From positions 1 through 64,000 of the forward strand of contig MQVO02000011.1 of NCBI GenBank assembly GCA_001986395.2: a stretch of DNA of 64,000 bases. The letters are read 5' to 3'. Below, piece after piece: positions 46,441 through 59,789 of the stretch. The notes under the pieces were generated by a model that did not search any database, was not told the DNA's origin, and was given only the letters and a program-made list of their open reading frames with translations. The position numbers and the translations under genes were made by a program. This stretch comes from Irpex lacteus. Its lineage: Eukaryota; Basidiomycota; Agaricomycetes; Polyporales; Irpicaceae. Numbering within the stretch: position 1 is the stretch's first letter; every line of letters starts with the position of its first letter.

Positions 46441-48350
46441 ATGCATTCGTCTCTCTCTATCATCAAGGAAAACGAGAAGGAAGGTGTCGACGACGCGGGA
46501 TCCTCCCAGTAAGCCTACTCGCGAGCTTGATCTACCAATGATTGGTATATTTACACGTAGTTCTGGTACCTAGACGTCGTATGCATTTGTTCCATGCCAT
46601 AGGCCCTTTGATTCACGTAGGGCCTCCGCTCCGTCCGCCAACTACATATCCCGCCAACTGGTTCTGTCCCGCACCGGACGCACACCATTCCTGGCCAAAC
46701 CTCTTGAGTGAAGACGCCCCAATTCGATATCATATGCGAGTTAACGTGCTTGGCGCGAGGCTTCCTGAAGAACTTTTTGACCATATCCTTAGTCATGTCG
46801 AGCCTAGGAGACATCCTGGCACCGCGCTATTTGCGAAACTCTCGGACAGGGATCCATTTGCGCTGCGTCCAGTTTCGCGGACAGACTTGCAATCTTACAC
46901 TCTCGTCTGCCGCCATTGGGCAAACAAACGCAGGCAATATTTTTTCGGCGGGGCCATCCTCAAGATCACATCGCCACAGGACATGGATGAATTCATTCAG
47001 TATTCTTTTCATGGCTGCCCGTTGCTGATCCCTCTACACAAGGTCATAGACGGTATCCATATCCAGCAGACTCACGATGCTACACGTTCGTTCTGTCACC
47101 ATGCACAATACCTCAAGCTTGCAAACGTACCAGTTCGGTTGCTCGAACTTTGTCCAAGGGAGGGACACTCGACTTCCTCTATACCTAAGACACCTCACTG
47201 GAGTATTCCACCTACTGTTGCTACGCCGGCGTCACTACTGAGCGGTTGCTGTATAATCAGGGTGGAGAATGCCCATATGGCGTCTTTCTCGCATGTGGTC
47301 CAGCTCGTTAGACACTTTTCATCGGTGTCGATGAAACCTCTGAAGTCCGAGAACGATGGCATTTACGTGTACACTAGCGCCAGTGGACCAATTCGATATG
47401 ACCGGTTAACCTGGGACAACCACTGCATCAATGATTTCCCGGTCTATCGCAAGCCAGTTCTTTGCCGTCGCCCTTACATACCGAGCTGCGTACACATAGA
47501 GGCAAAAAATTGTACAGACAATGTCCGTCTATGCATGTACACCGCAGTTGCTCGCCCGAGCTTTGCTATGCATTGGATGCAGGAGGACGAACGTCAATGG
47601 ATGTTCTCGCTGGTTATGTCATTCGACCGGTGTCTTCAAATTGAGCATGCCCAGGTCTCCGGCCGAGATTGCGAACTCCACAGTGATCTCTACGACTTTG
47701 GAGGTGCGTGTATTCCATTTATAATCAAGCCCCGCACCATGAGATGGTATACTTAACGTGGGATAGGTCACCAATGGCCTCGTATTTGCTGGCAGTTGCA
47801 TGCCGTCTACGAGTCAAGTGCCAACCATACGCGGCCTCGGGAGCGCCCACTTGTCAACCCTCCGGAGACCACAGTAACAGTTGCATTCTGTCTTGGCCGA
47901 ATATTCCGGGACACACCAGCCCCTACAGTCCGTGTGGTTGGCTTGGAAGTCGTTGTTCCATGGAAAAACCCATTTCGCGTGCCATTTCCCCCTGTCGGTT
48001 TCGATGCGCTTCTGGCCAAAATCAGGAGCTGTCCGACAACGCTCGTCATAAACTTCCGCTTTCCAAGGCGGACCTATGAAGATTTACAAGCATTTATGAG
48101 ACAATATCGACCATTCAACAACCCTCAAACCGAAGCACATACCATCATCTTCACCTACTCGACGATCTACGAATCGGATGGACCTTGGATCAGAATAGAC
48201 CCAGTCACGCTGGATCCGACGGGTGAGTTCACTTTCCAATTTGTGTCCAGTATCTCATAATACCGAACAGGCCAAACCTGGCAACGTCACGAAGATATCA
48301 TTCCCTCGCTGGTCAGCGAGCAGGGTCTAGACGACGACCATGTCCTCTAA
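46441..48350 (+). CDS. F-box-like domain protein, proximal copy
   Basis: Four exons keep one frame: 46441-46508, 46574-47703, 47767-48222 and 48271-48350, about 577 residues. The first exon (MHSSLSIIKENEKEGVDDAG) is identical in the second copy. A degenerate F-box follows at about residues 85-150 (LPEELFDHILSHVEP ... SYTLVCRHWANKRRQYFF), then a leucine-rich-repeat-like or unassigned region. F-box proteins link substrates to SCF ubiquitin ligases, and Agaricomycetes have very many. The first splice uses CCTAG at 46569-46573. The 5 bp missing relative to the other copy lie inside the intron under this model, so the frame is kept. The protein ends QTWQRHEDIIPSLVSEQGLD plus DDHVL. Substrate unknown. 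It is one of two tandem copies. Confidence 0.8.
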
Positions 48351-48793
48351 GCCTCGTTTTTCGTACCAGGGACTACGCTGCGAGCCCGCGTACTTCTACT
48401 ATACGTATCCTGACTACTACTACCCACAAGGACGAGCGTAGCTTTCAAGGCGTGCGGCCTGGACACGTTCGCACTCAGTAGTTGTCGACTTTTAGTGTAG
48501 ACTGCGTTATTGTTTCAAGTTTTCTACTCAGAATAAGCCCGATGGCAGCGATTGAGATAGAGACTCGATAGTGTATTTGTGTTTTGGTTTCGATTCATGC
48601 TTGTGTCCGTAGTGTTTTATGTACATAATGCATCGCGATACCCTACCCCCCGCAAGCGTGGTAGCATAGTCCCTATTAATTTGATTGATATTCGAGCCGT
48701 CGATTCTCCGACATTTGATAGTTCCTCGCAGCTGGCGAATGTGCAACGACGACACCGGAAGCGGCCGCAGCAGTGCACAAGTAAGACTCTGAG

Positions 48794-49930
48794 TTATATA
48801 CAATATCTATTCATGACGAAGAAAAGATGATGATTATATGGAAAGGGATAAGAACGATGATGAACAACGTACCTCCTCTCGCCAAAATAGCCAATGCCGG
48901 GACGATGTACGCCTTCTCGTCGAGGCCTTTACCTATCCAGCGCAACAAAAGTCGTGGGAAATTTGAACAAGAGAGTCAGATATGTAGTGCGTTCAGTGAG
49001 CCAGTTGGGTGCGATATTATGATTTTTGGCGGGATGGTGGGATGATAATGATAGAAGCGGAAGAGACAAAGGAGAGGGGCGAGAGGGACAAAGGAGAAAC
49101 TTACGACGCGCAGGGATGGATATGTGGTGCAGAACGTTTCGAGGCGTTCGGGAGAGGATATCTGCGGGCAAGGAAAGGTAAACACGATATGTGAGTATAG
49201 AGCGGAGAGGGGCCAGAGAATACGGGAGAGAGGCGGGGAACGTACGAGGTTGATGAAGATGATGCGTTCTTCGGGTACGCCGTGTTCTTTGAGGACTTCG
49301 ACGGCTTTCATTGCTGTAACTACATTATAACGACTGATCTTCGCGTTAAATTAGTGTAGCACAGATTTCTGAGGATTAAAACGCATCAAGAATAGATCGA
49401 GTAGCAGGACATAATGGTTAGCGATGTCCGGAGAGAATTACGAGGGGTGTGAGAACCGTACGGACCTATGTGAGTGATCCCACGTTCCGTTGGCCATGGC
49501 ATCACTTCGTCCTATTCGCTCAGGGTTCTCAGAGCCGAAAAGGTGCATAATCGAACCTGGCTCACCCTTTGCATGAAAGTCTGGCCGGTCCTAATATTAA
49601 TGCTCCTGCACATCCCGTAAGCTCGTAAGCCCACTTTCTAACTTCAGATCTAGACAATCACGTCGATAACTTATGATTGCTCAACGTACCTCTTCAGCTC
49701 TCACAAATTTCTACATGCCACATACTTGTCTTGCCCCCCGGACGTGACACCATCGTAAATATCCCCGGCGGGTCTCGGTCTCGATCAGTGGCCTTGGGCA
49801 CGATGGGAATGTACTCCAATTCTGTGGGCGGGTTCGTTGCGTCGCTAAAAGAGAAGAAACACTTACTGGCAGTACGTAATCCTATAATGCTCGTGCACGC
49901 CACGAATTGTGCCCAGTATACACATTCAAG
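48794..49930 (-). pseudogene. Uracil phosphoribosyltransferase pseudogene (proximal copy)
   Basis: This stretch aligns by eye with the intact UPRT gene at 53847-55139. The block MKAVEVLKEHGVPEERIIFI (ending at about 49311) is unchanged, but the copy is broken in several ways. The exon before it has lost its donor (GT replaced by AT after a degraded LLLD segment, near 49362). The PRPP-binding loop, DPMLATGGS in the intact gene, is mostly deleted. The exon with GLDEKAYIVP has a 1-base deletion near 48893 that shifts the frame. The N-terminal part (49680-49930) is recognisable only at DNA level. The last exon (RYCI, stop at 48794) remains. The gene cannot make a working enzyme. Confidence 0.85.
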
Positions 49931-51516
49931 GCGAAACTGTATACGGCTCGCTATACGAAGGTGGACGTCGTGGTACAAACGCGTACTAGTCCACAAGCGC
50001 CTTTGCTCTCTCCCCTCGACCTCATCTTGACCTTACTCCACACACATACCCTCGTTCTCCGTCGCTCTCATTTCATTCAATATTCGACATGGTATTATGA
50101 CGGAGACACTGACACTGCAGGGACCATCGTCAGCTGCACTCAACTTGCGGCTCAATGGTTCCCGTTTCTTTTTTCACCTTCTGCTTCTCTTGTGCGTCCT
50201 TATTTTGTGCTGTGACTGCTCCGTGTTGTTTGTCTATTTGTAATTCATCTCAAATTCAACTCAAGTCTCGCAAGGCTCGTTCGGGAAGTAAGTACGTGCC
50301 AGGGCGCAAGGGTGACTCGTGAGTGTGGCCTTGCGACGGTGTTAGTGTTTAACGTTTGACGGTGAGTTTGATTGATCTAGCATGTTGTGGACCTTGACTC
50401 CTTGGTACCTCCGTCTACAGCTTTATGATTATACTGGCTATGATACCGTCTGTCTAGCAGCTGGGTTAGATAGTGAGGTATTGGATGTAGCGGGTGCCAC
50501 GATTTGGAGCAGCTTCACGAGGCCTCAAATACGGCTGTCTGTACGTCTCGGGTCCGGGTAAGTGTCTCGCATCTTCTTGAAGTTATCGATGGTCATTCAA
50601 ACGATACTTTGTTCTTTTAGTGATCTGCCATATGTCAGCAAACACGTTGGTACGCATAATTGTTCGCATTGGTGCATCGCGATTGCATCTGCCTTAAGGC
50701 TTCGACGGCCGTTCAAAGGACACTTAGCCCGCCCCTAAGCAGTAAATCGTATAACTCTGACCGGCATCGTAGCCTAAGGAACACTTCGCTCCTATCGTGG
50801 GTGAGCAGCATGACTCGGATAGAGTTCAAGGGTGGCATATTAGGTTCCACTGCTTCCGACTATTCGCTGCAGTGGCTGTGAGTCCACCTTCTCTCTCATC
50901 TTCTATGGGTCGTTTACTTGGGGTGTATGAGGAGAAGCGTGTGGGCCCTCTACCTGGATTCCTGCTATTCCCACATTCATTCCCGCCATCGACGGAGCTT
51001 TCGTGGACGCGCGTGAGTAGTGTTTTCTCAACGCGTATCTTATGTACCCTTTAGCTGAAAGCCTGTTACTTCCTCTCGGCTGTTTTCAGTATGCGCACGT
51101 AACAGAGGTGCACTTCGGTACTCGAGCATTGTGTCAAACAATAGACGTTAACGCAGGCTCGGGCTTTAACCTGTGTAGAAGAGTCCATGCCATGCAGACG
51201 AGGCTTCCATGTTATACGCTTCTCTGATTGATATTTACAGATCGCGTACTGTGGAGACGATGTCTATCTTATAATAACATTGTCCATGGTATCCGCTGTA
51301 CCAACACGCCGTTGCCGCTTCCATTGGCTCACGGCCACCTCGCGGCCTGAAATCAAACATAGAAGACGCTCCGCAGCGCTCAGAGATATGCTATATAGGA
51401 ACCAAATAGGAGGTGCTCGTAACTTTCGTTCTCCTTGATCTCTGTTATACCGTTAACTTGACGTCGTTTCCCGAATCATGACAGTCGGAAGCCGCCACTG
51501 AATGACTGACTAGACA
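49931..51516. other. Intergenic, second unit of the duplication begins
   Basis: About 1.6 kb between the broken UPRT and the distal F-box-like gene. From about 50112 it is a diverged copy of 44870-46440. A 58-codon open stretch (about 50381-50560) is not conserved in the other unit, so I do not call it. Confidence 0.55.
51390..51399 (+). promoter_or_regulatory. TATA box of distal F-box-like gene
   Basis: GCTATATAGG lies 118 bp before the ATG at 51517 and matches the TATA word of the proximal copy. Confidence 0.6.
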
Positions 51517-53405
51517 ATGCATTCGTCTCTCTCTATCATCAAGGAAAACGAGAAGGAAGGTGTCGACGACGCGGGATCCTCCCAGTAAGCCTACTTGCGA
51601 GCTTGAAGCCTGATACGGCATATTGATGCGTAGTTCTGGTATTTACCCTAGACATCTTTTGCGTCTATTCCATACCTTAGGCCCTTTGGTCCATGCAGGG
51701 CCCCCGATCCATCCGCCAACCATATATCCTGCCGACTGGTTCTGGCCTCTGCTGGACGCACACCAGTCATGGTCAACACCCTTGAGTGAAAGCGCTCCAT
51801 CCGTATCTCATACGCGAGTGAGCTTGCTCGGCGAGAGGATTCCCGAAGAACTGTTCGACTATATTCTTAGCCATATTGAGCGACACGATGATACTGCGCA
51901 ATTCTTAGAGCCCCTACAAAGGCCCCCGTTTGTGCGCAATCCAGCTGCACAGACGAACTTGCGACCTTACACTCTCGTATGCCGCCATTGGGCAAACAAA
52001 TGCAGGAAACACATTTTCGGTGGGGCCGTACTCAAGATCTCATCGTCTGAAGACATGGAAGAATTCATTCAGTATGCAATGCATGGCTGTCCTTCACTGA
52101 TACCGCTTTACAAGGTCATAGCCGGCATTAGCGTCCTGCAGCGTTACGGTGCTACGCGCTCGTTCTGCCACCGTTTGCATTCCCTCCATGCGACGTTACA
52201 CCAGGTACCTGGGCAGATGCTTAAACTTGAACTTCTTGGTCCCGTTCCCAAGAGTATCCCTTCTCATATGCTCAAGACACCTCACTGGAGTATACCACCT
52301 ACTGTTCCTGCGCCCCCGTCACTCCTCAGGGGTTGTGGTAATGTGGTGGTGGTGGACGTCCACATGGCATCTTTCTCAGATGCAGTCCAATTCGTTAGAC
52401 ACTTTTCTATGGCAGCACCAAGGTCTGGGCCGTACAACTTTCTTGATGGGTACGCGGGGTCAATAGAATATCGCCAGGTCACCTGGGACGACAGCAAGTG
52501 CATCCCTCATCGACCGGCCTTTCGCAAACCAATTCTTCGCCAGCGCCCCTACACACCGAACTACGTACACATAGAGGCACAATTATGTACAGACAATGTT
52601 CGTCTGTGCATCTACACCGCAGTTGCTCGCCCGACCTTTGCCATGCATTGGATGCAGGAGGACGAACGTCGATGGATGTTCTCCTTGGTGGTGTCGTTCG
52701 ACCCATTTCTTGAGCTGGAAGCCGCCAGAAAGTGCGCACTTCACAGTCACTTTTTCAACCTTGAAGGTTTGTCTCGATGTATTGCACCCGTCAAGAGAAG
52801 ATATACTCAACGTGCAATAGATCGTCAATGGTCTTGTATTTCCTGGCATTTGGATGTCAGCCCACATGCCATTGGCAAGCATTCATCCACAGAGTTAGAA
52901 GTTGCATTTTACCTTGACCATTTGCCACAAGATGCACCAGCCTTCGGCGTCCGTGTGGTTGGCTTGGAAGTCGTCGTTCCATGGGAGTTTGGAGAGCCGC
53001 CTTGCCCGATCGCCTTTAGCGCGCTTCTAGCCATAGTAAGGAGCTGTCCGACGAGGCTCATCATAAACTTCCGCTTTCCAGGAGTGACTTGCGAAGGTTT
53101 ACAAAGATGTCTGAAAGGATGTCGCCCTATCAACTGGAACCCCCAAATCGAGGCTCATACAATGATCTTCACCAATCAACTGAGTTCAGAAGACTCGGAT
53201 GGTTGGAGCAGAACAGACTCGGAGTCGGGTCTGGAAGATGATACAATAGAACCGGGTCTAGAAGATGATTGGAGCAGGATAGATCCAGTCACCCTGTCTC
53301 CGACAGGTGAGTTTACTCATGAATACTGGTCGATACCACCCATAATACCACACAGGCCAAACATGGAGACGTCACGAAGATATTATTCCTTCGTTGGTAA
53401 GCTAG
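51517..53405 (+). CDS. F-box-like domain protein, distal copy
   Basis: Exons by analogy with the proximal copy: 51517-51584, 51652-52766, 52821-53306 and 53356-53405, about 572 residues. The F-box-like segment is IPEELFDYILSHIER ... PYTLVCRHWANKCRKHIF. Later conserved blocks are TPHWSIPPTVPAPPSLLRG, YTPNYVHIEAQLCTDNVRLC, YTAVARPTFAMHWMQEDERR and VRVVGLEVVVPWEF. A short internal acidic repeat (SGLEDD / PGLEDD) is absent from the proximal copy. The last two introns happen to stay open, so an unspliced reading to 53557 (YTHTM) is possible. The spliced form ends QTWRRHEDIIPSLVS at TAG 53403-53405, 8 residues earlier than its sister because GAG became TAG. The open frame over the whole length suggests it is expressed. 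Function unknown beyond a probable SCF adaptor. Confidence 0.8.
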
Positions 53406-53846
53406 TAGGGTCTAGACGACGACCATGTCCTCTAGGCTTCGTGTTTCATGACAGGGATCGCTCGTGCACTCCTAGCATATGTATTTTAGCTATCATCACC
53501 CAAAAGGACGAGCGTAGTTTCCAAAGCGTATGGTTGAGGTACACCCATACTATGTAATGATTGACTCGTAGTGTAGAACGCCAGGTTTCTACTTAGGATA
53601 AGCCCAATGGCAGCGATTGAGATAGACACTCGATAGCGAATTCATGTTAGGATTCAGTTCATGCGTGTGTCCGTAGTGTTTCATGTACATGATGCATCAC
53701 GATACCCTACCCCAAGCAAACGCGGCAGCATAGTCCCTATTGATATTTATTGATATTCAAGCCGTCGATTCTTCGACCTTTGATAGTTCCTCGACGCCGG
53801 CGGCGGCAACAACATGCAAGTACGACGTACGAGTCGTGCAAGTACG
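53406..53846. other. Spacer between convergent F-box-like and UPRT genes
   Basis: 3' regions of both genes, closely similar to 48351-48793 in the first unit (for example AAGCCCAATGGCAGCGATTG at 53601, versus 48536). No gene was recognised. Confidence 0.55.
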
Positions 53847-55139
53847 TTATACGCAATATCTAAACAAAGTGTCGGTCAGAGCGAGGAAGGAAGTGAAGAG
53901 TGAGAGAGGGAGAAGGGAAGCGCGTACCTCCTCTCGCCAAAGTCACCAAGCCCGGGGATGATGTACGCCTTCTCGTTGAGGCCTTTATCTATCCAGCCCG
54001 TTATCTAGAAACGAAAATCGTTGGAAATTTGAAAAAGAAATCAGATAAATTGGTGAGTCAGTGAGTGTATTGGATAATAAAGCACGGCGAGGTGAGATAA
54101 CGATATGGAACGGAGGATGGATGGGAATGACGGGGATGGAAGAGAGGAATGGGATGGGATAGGGAGTGGAGGATGGAGGACGGAAGAGAGGGATAGGGAA
54201 GGGAGGAATGGGAGGGACAGAAGGAGAGACTCACGACGCGCAGAGAGGGATATGTGGTGCAGAACGTTTTGAGGCCTTCGGGGGAAGATATCTGCGCACG
54301 AAGGGAATTAAATACGATATGTGAGTATAGAACGTAGAGTGGCCAGAGAAGACGAAGAGGGGGAGGAGGGGAACGTACGAGGTTGATGAAGATGATGCGT
54401 TCTTCGGGTACGCCGTGTTCTTTGAGGACTTCGACGGCTTTCATAGCTGAGCCACCGGTAGCTAAATTATCACATCCGAATTTAACGTTAAAATAGAGTG
54501 GAACTCGTTATAGAGGATCAAAACGCACCGAGCATAGGATCCAGCAGCAGAACATAGCGATTAGCGATGTCAGGAGGGAACTGCAATGGAGTAAGCATGG
54601 CCTGTAGACGTATGTGTGTGATCACACGACCTTTGAGTAGAAGAGTTTCGGCTGGGCCGTCTCTTCGTCCTGTTCATTCAGGGTCGTCAGAACCGGTGAG
54701 GTACATGAGTTCATCCAAGTTAACTCACTCGCTGTATGAGAATCTTGCCGATCCTAACACTCCTGCACACCTCTCGCAGACCAGCTTCCATAGCCTACTC
54801 CAATTTAAGCTATTATCAACAACAACAATATACTACACGCACCTCTCCAGCTCTCAAGATCGACACGCCACATATCTTGCCCTCAAACCCGACGCCATCG
54901 TACAGAGCCCCAGTAGGAGTCTCTACGGTCTTGGGAACGACAGGGAGATGGTTGAGGCCCTCTTCGACGAGGAGACGAATGATGCGGTCAGAGTAGAAGA
55001 GAAAATCACCGCGGCTGGTGTTCTTGTCCCTGATGATCGTGTACAGAGCCTCGAGCTGGGCTGTCTGAGGGAGGGTGAAGACGGAGGGTGGCAGCGAGGC
55101 GGGCGTGGATTGAGAGGAGGGGGCTGCTTCGAGGACCAT
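53847..55139 (-). CDS. FUR1: Uracil phosphoribosyltransferase
   Basis: Minus-strand exons read MVLEAAPSSQSTPASLPPSV, FTLPQTAQLEALYTIIRDKN, TSRGDFLFYSDRIIRLLVEE, VPKTVETPTGALYDGVGFEG, VSILRAGE, MEAGLREVCRSVRIGKILIQ, RDEQTAQPKLFYSKLPSDIA, YVLLLDPMLATGGSAMKAVE, VLKEHGVPEERIIFINL, ISSPEGLKTFCTTYPSLRVV and TGWIDKGLNEKAYIIPGLGD, ending GERRYCV at 53847. DPMLATGGS is the PRPP-binding loop, and the C-terminal Gly/Pro-rich block contacts uracil. The enzyme makes UMP from uracil and PRPP for pyrimidine salvage in the cytosol, and it is the step that activates fluoropyrimidines. The last exon encodes only the final few residues. All signature blocks are intact, in contrast to the broken copy upstream. 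Confidence 0.93.
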
Positions 55140-55561
55140 GGTCGCTGTGTGAGACGACGATGAGAGGAGGTGAAGGGAGAGGAAGAGGAGGAGAGAGAGG
55201 GATAAGATAAAGGAGGATTTATTGGATATGTCTTGGGCTTGTCAGAGATAAGAGCGCCGGGTGATGAGCGATATCTCAGCTCGTGTGTCCATCCTTTCCA
55301 TTCCCCGTCCTTGCAAAATAAATTCCACGATTTACAGCAGAGAACAACAGCATTAGTGTCGTGGTAACAAGTTCAGATAAAACAAACACAGCCAACTTGG
55401 GTTGGTGGGCGCAAATCATCGATGCGAGATCAGACCGAAACCGCACCCAAACATCGCGTCAAGTCCAGCACCGCAGTGCCACATCTCAGCTCTCCTCCCA
55501 CCATCACCATCTCCCTCCCACTTTTTTCTTCTTATATTTCTACCTCATTGTCGTCGCTGGG
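55140..55561. promoter_or_regulatory. Divergent promoter region, UPRT / Sec14
   Basis: 422 bp between divergent start codons. Purine-rich (GAGAGGA) next to the UPRT start and pyrimidine-rich (about 55490-55545) before the Sec14 start, which is usual for fungal transcription start regions. No TATA box was recognised. Confidence 0.5.
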
Positions 55562-56677
55562 ATGAGTGCAAGTCTACAACAAGCAAGCGCAAGTCCCATG
55601 CCAGAAGGCGTGACAGACCCGAATTACAAGCCCCAGCCGGGCAGACTGGGGAACCTGACGGTGGAGCAGCAGCACATCCTCGACAAGTTTCGCAAGACGA
55701 TACAGGAAGAGGGGTGGTTTGTCCCTGAACGCATGGACGATGCTACCCTCCTCAGGTGCGCCTTGATGTCTAGTGCACATTGGCACAAACGTGCTGGACA
55801 CGCTCGCCGTCACGGGATATTCTAACCGTTTGCGATACTCGTGTGTAGGTTCCTGCGGGCCAGGAAATTCGACTTTGAGAAGTCCAAGGCGATGCTCAAG
55901 GCCGCTGAGGAGTGGAGAAAGTCCTTTGGCGTAGACGAGATCGTGCAGTACGTGCCATCCGCTGTGGAGTCCTTACACACTATGTTAACCTGGCGCGATG
56001 TCATCCAGGAACTTTGACTTTAAAGAGAAAGCCGCCGTAGACAAGTACTACCCGCAGTACTACCACAAGATGGACAAGGTACCTATCCACTGCCTTCCTC
56101 GTATCCCCCACACTCACACAGTTCACCATCGCAGGACGGCCGCCCGATCTACATCGAAAAACTCGGCAAGCTAGACATCAAAGCCCTCTACCAAATCACC
56201 ACCCAAGACCGCCAACTCCAACGGCTCGTCTTCGAATACGAAAAGTTCCTCACCGAGCGGCTCCCCGCCTGCTCGCGCGCAGTCGGTCACCCCGTCGAGA
56301 CCTCCTGCACCATCCTCGACCTCGGCGGCGTCTCCCTCGGCAACTTCTACCGCGTCAAGGACTACGTCGCCCAGGCTGCCAGCATCGGGCAGGACAGGTA
56401 CCCGGAGTGTATGGGCAAGTTTTATATTATCAACGCTCCGTGGATGTTCTCGACGGTGTGGGGGTTCGTCAAGCCGTGGTTGGACGAGGTGACGGTGTCG
56501 AAGATCGATATTCTGGGGAGCTCGTATCAGGATAAGCTACTGCAGCAGATCCCGAAGGAGTCGTTGCCGAAGGAGTACGGCGGGTCGTGTGATTGTGTCG
56601 GAGGGTGCTCGTTGAGCGACGCTGGCCCGTGGAACGAGTCTGCTCAGCAGAAGGGTGCAGAGGCAGCAGCACAGTAA
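55562..56677 (+). CDS. SEC14: Sec14-type phosphatidylinositol/phosphatidylcholine transfer protein
   Basis: CRAL-TRIO N domain: NLTVEQQHILDKFRKTIQEE, RMDDATLLRFLRARKFDFEK and SKAMLKAAEEWRKSFGVDEI. The lipid-binding lobe follows: [100 protein letters not shown] and LPKEYGGSCDC. These are the classic Sec14 blocks; length (about 300 residues) and the absence of extra domains point to the Sec14p orthologue rather than a longer Sfh. Three short introns lie in the first half. Sec14 exchanges PI and PC between membranes and supports Golgi secretion and PI4P synthesis. The start at 55562 gives the usual short N-terminal extension. Confidence 0.94.
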
Positions 56678-57029
56678 ACTCGTCGGAGGGGGTGACATAC
56701 ATACATACTTACGGCTCGGTCTTGTATTCTACACGTTTCCGCACTTCGACACACAACTTTGGACATCATTTCTATCATGCAAAGAGAATATTCGTGATTT
56801 TACAGATTCCAATAACCACATTAACAACTCCAACCGTCCAAACAGACGCCACGCCACACCCACCAGAAGCGGAAGACGAACACACACACCACTCGCAAAA
56901 CGGATAGTGACCGACGTCATGCAAAACGTAATGATGAAAATCGTAAAAACAAACGGTCACAACAGCGCGGTCGTACGGTAGCGTAAGGTAAGGCGTCTAC
57001 TACTTTGTTTCTTTCGCTTTTCGATGCGC
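56678..57029. other. Intergenic between convergent Sec14 and actin genes
   Basis: 352 bp with the two 3' UTRs. No gene or repeat was recognised. Confidence 0.5.
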
Positions 57030-58604
<1,575 letters not shown>

Positions 58605-59142
58605 TGCGATGAGCTATACGTTGAAGGTGAAAGTAGAAGTAGAAGATGAAGAGTGATTGGAAAGTCTGAGACGCGTGGATGGGGGTTTATATCAGCAGCG
58701 CAGATGAAACGAGGCGGTGCAAGCACGCAGGGCGCAGCGCAGGCACGGGCGGGGGACAAGCGAACAAATGAGCTGCGGAACGTTTGGAACGACGAGGGTG
58801 GGATGTTACTCACCGTGGGGGACGATGACAAGATGGGTTGGATGTCGGGGAGGACTGGGCAAAGGGCGACGATGGGTCGTGTTTTGACGGGCGCTATGCC
58901 CATCATTTCCTTATCGGATCGTGTTTAGGGCAAGCACAGTCGGACTTGGACATACGCCGCAGTCGTCGGCTTGTCCTCAGCAATGCCGCAGTAGTCTTGG
59001 TCGTAACAACTAGAATAAGTACAGACTGCGCGCAGGATACAAAGCACTGTGGCCGGGTAATGTACATGCAAAGAGTATTACAACAACATAAAATAACTGG
59101 AGTCCATTTTCGATACAACCAACAGCCAAGCAAGCTGCTGCC
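58605..59142. promoter_or_regulatory. Actin promoter region
   Basis: 538 bp upstream of actin, shared with the 3' end of the gene at 59143. TTTATATC at 58686-58693 (minus-strand GATATAAA) lies about 83 bp before the actin ATG and is a likely TATA element. No separate gene was recognised. Confidence 0.55.
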
Positions 59143-59789
59143 TCACCGCGCACTACTGCGACCATCCAGCGGCCGGTACTTGCCCTTCTGCACTCCGGGA
59201 TCAGTCTTGGAATGGCTGAGAGCCGCATGCACGATGCTCTGCATCTTCGGCGCAGCATTCGTGCTCTTCGACCGTAAGAGGTTCCACTTGGACGTCACCG
59301 TGCTCTTCGTGCTCGTCGGGCTCTTTTGGCTCGTGCCAGTAGGGGACGACGACTTGTCTACCGCAGTAGCGGAGACTATCTTTCCCGCGGGGAGGAAGTC
59401 TTGGAAGCTGCTCAGATTCGAGGAGGCCCTCATGTGGCCTACGCCTGGTGTAGGGATAGGCGCGTTGGGCCTGATTCGTATTGGCTCGTCATCTACGTGA
59501 ACGTTTGTATGAGTACGTGCGGTTGACTTGAGCAAAATCAGGACGTACCATTCTTGGATGACCCCGGTGGGCCAGATACTTGACGGAGCTCGCCGCCGTA
59601 TTCGCCGCCTTGCCAGATAGCGCCCTGCTGATCTCTGAACGTATACCGGTGGGTGTCAGAGTCGTAGCCTATGCGCTGCATCCCGTCAGGGAGGGAGTAA
59701 GAGTCCTGTAAGTCAAAGACAAGATATCATTAGTACGGTTGTGACAGAGGAGAGAGAGAGAGAAAGCTTACCTGCGTCCAGCGTCCCAT
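59143..59789 (-). CDS. Conserved basidiomycete-type protein starting MGRWTQ, unknown function
   Basis: Three exons: MGRWTQ (59789-59772), then DSYSLPDGMQRIGYDSDTHR, YTFRDQQGAIWQGGEYGGEL and RQVSGPPGSSKN, then DDEPIRIRPNAPIPTPGVGH to the stop at 59143, about 175 residues. The first 55 residues look like a small WW-like or LysM-associated N-terminal module (LPxGMxRxGYDxxTxRYxFRD) that I remember from many basidiomycete proteins annotated as hypothetical. The rest is Ser/Thr-rich and basic, probably disordered (SKSTNAAPKMQSIVHAA). There is no signal peptide or membrane segment. The conserved N-terminus and the clean intron phases support a real gene. Function is unknown. Confidence 0.75.

Noticed and set aside
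53406..53557. Read-through C-terminus of the distal F-box-like protein (to 53557)
   Set aside because: Possible if the last intron is kept, but the spliced form matches the proximal paralogue up to the stop, so the spliced end was preferred.
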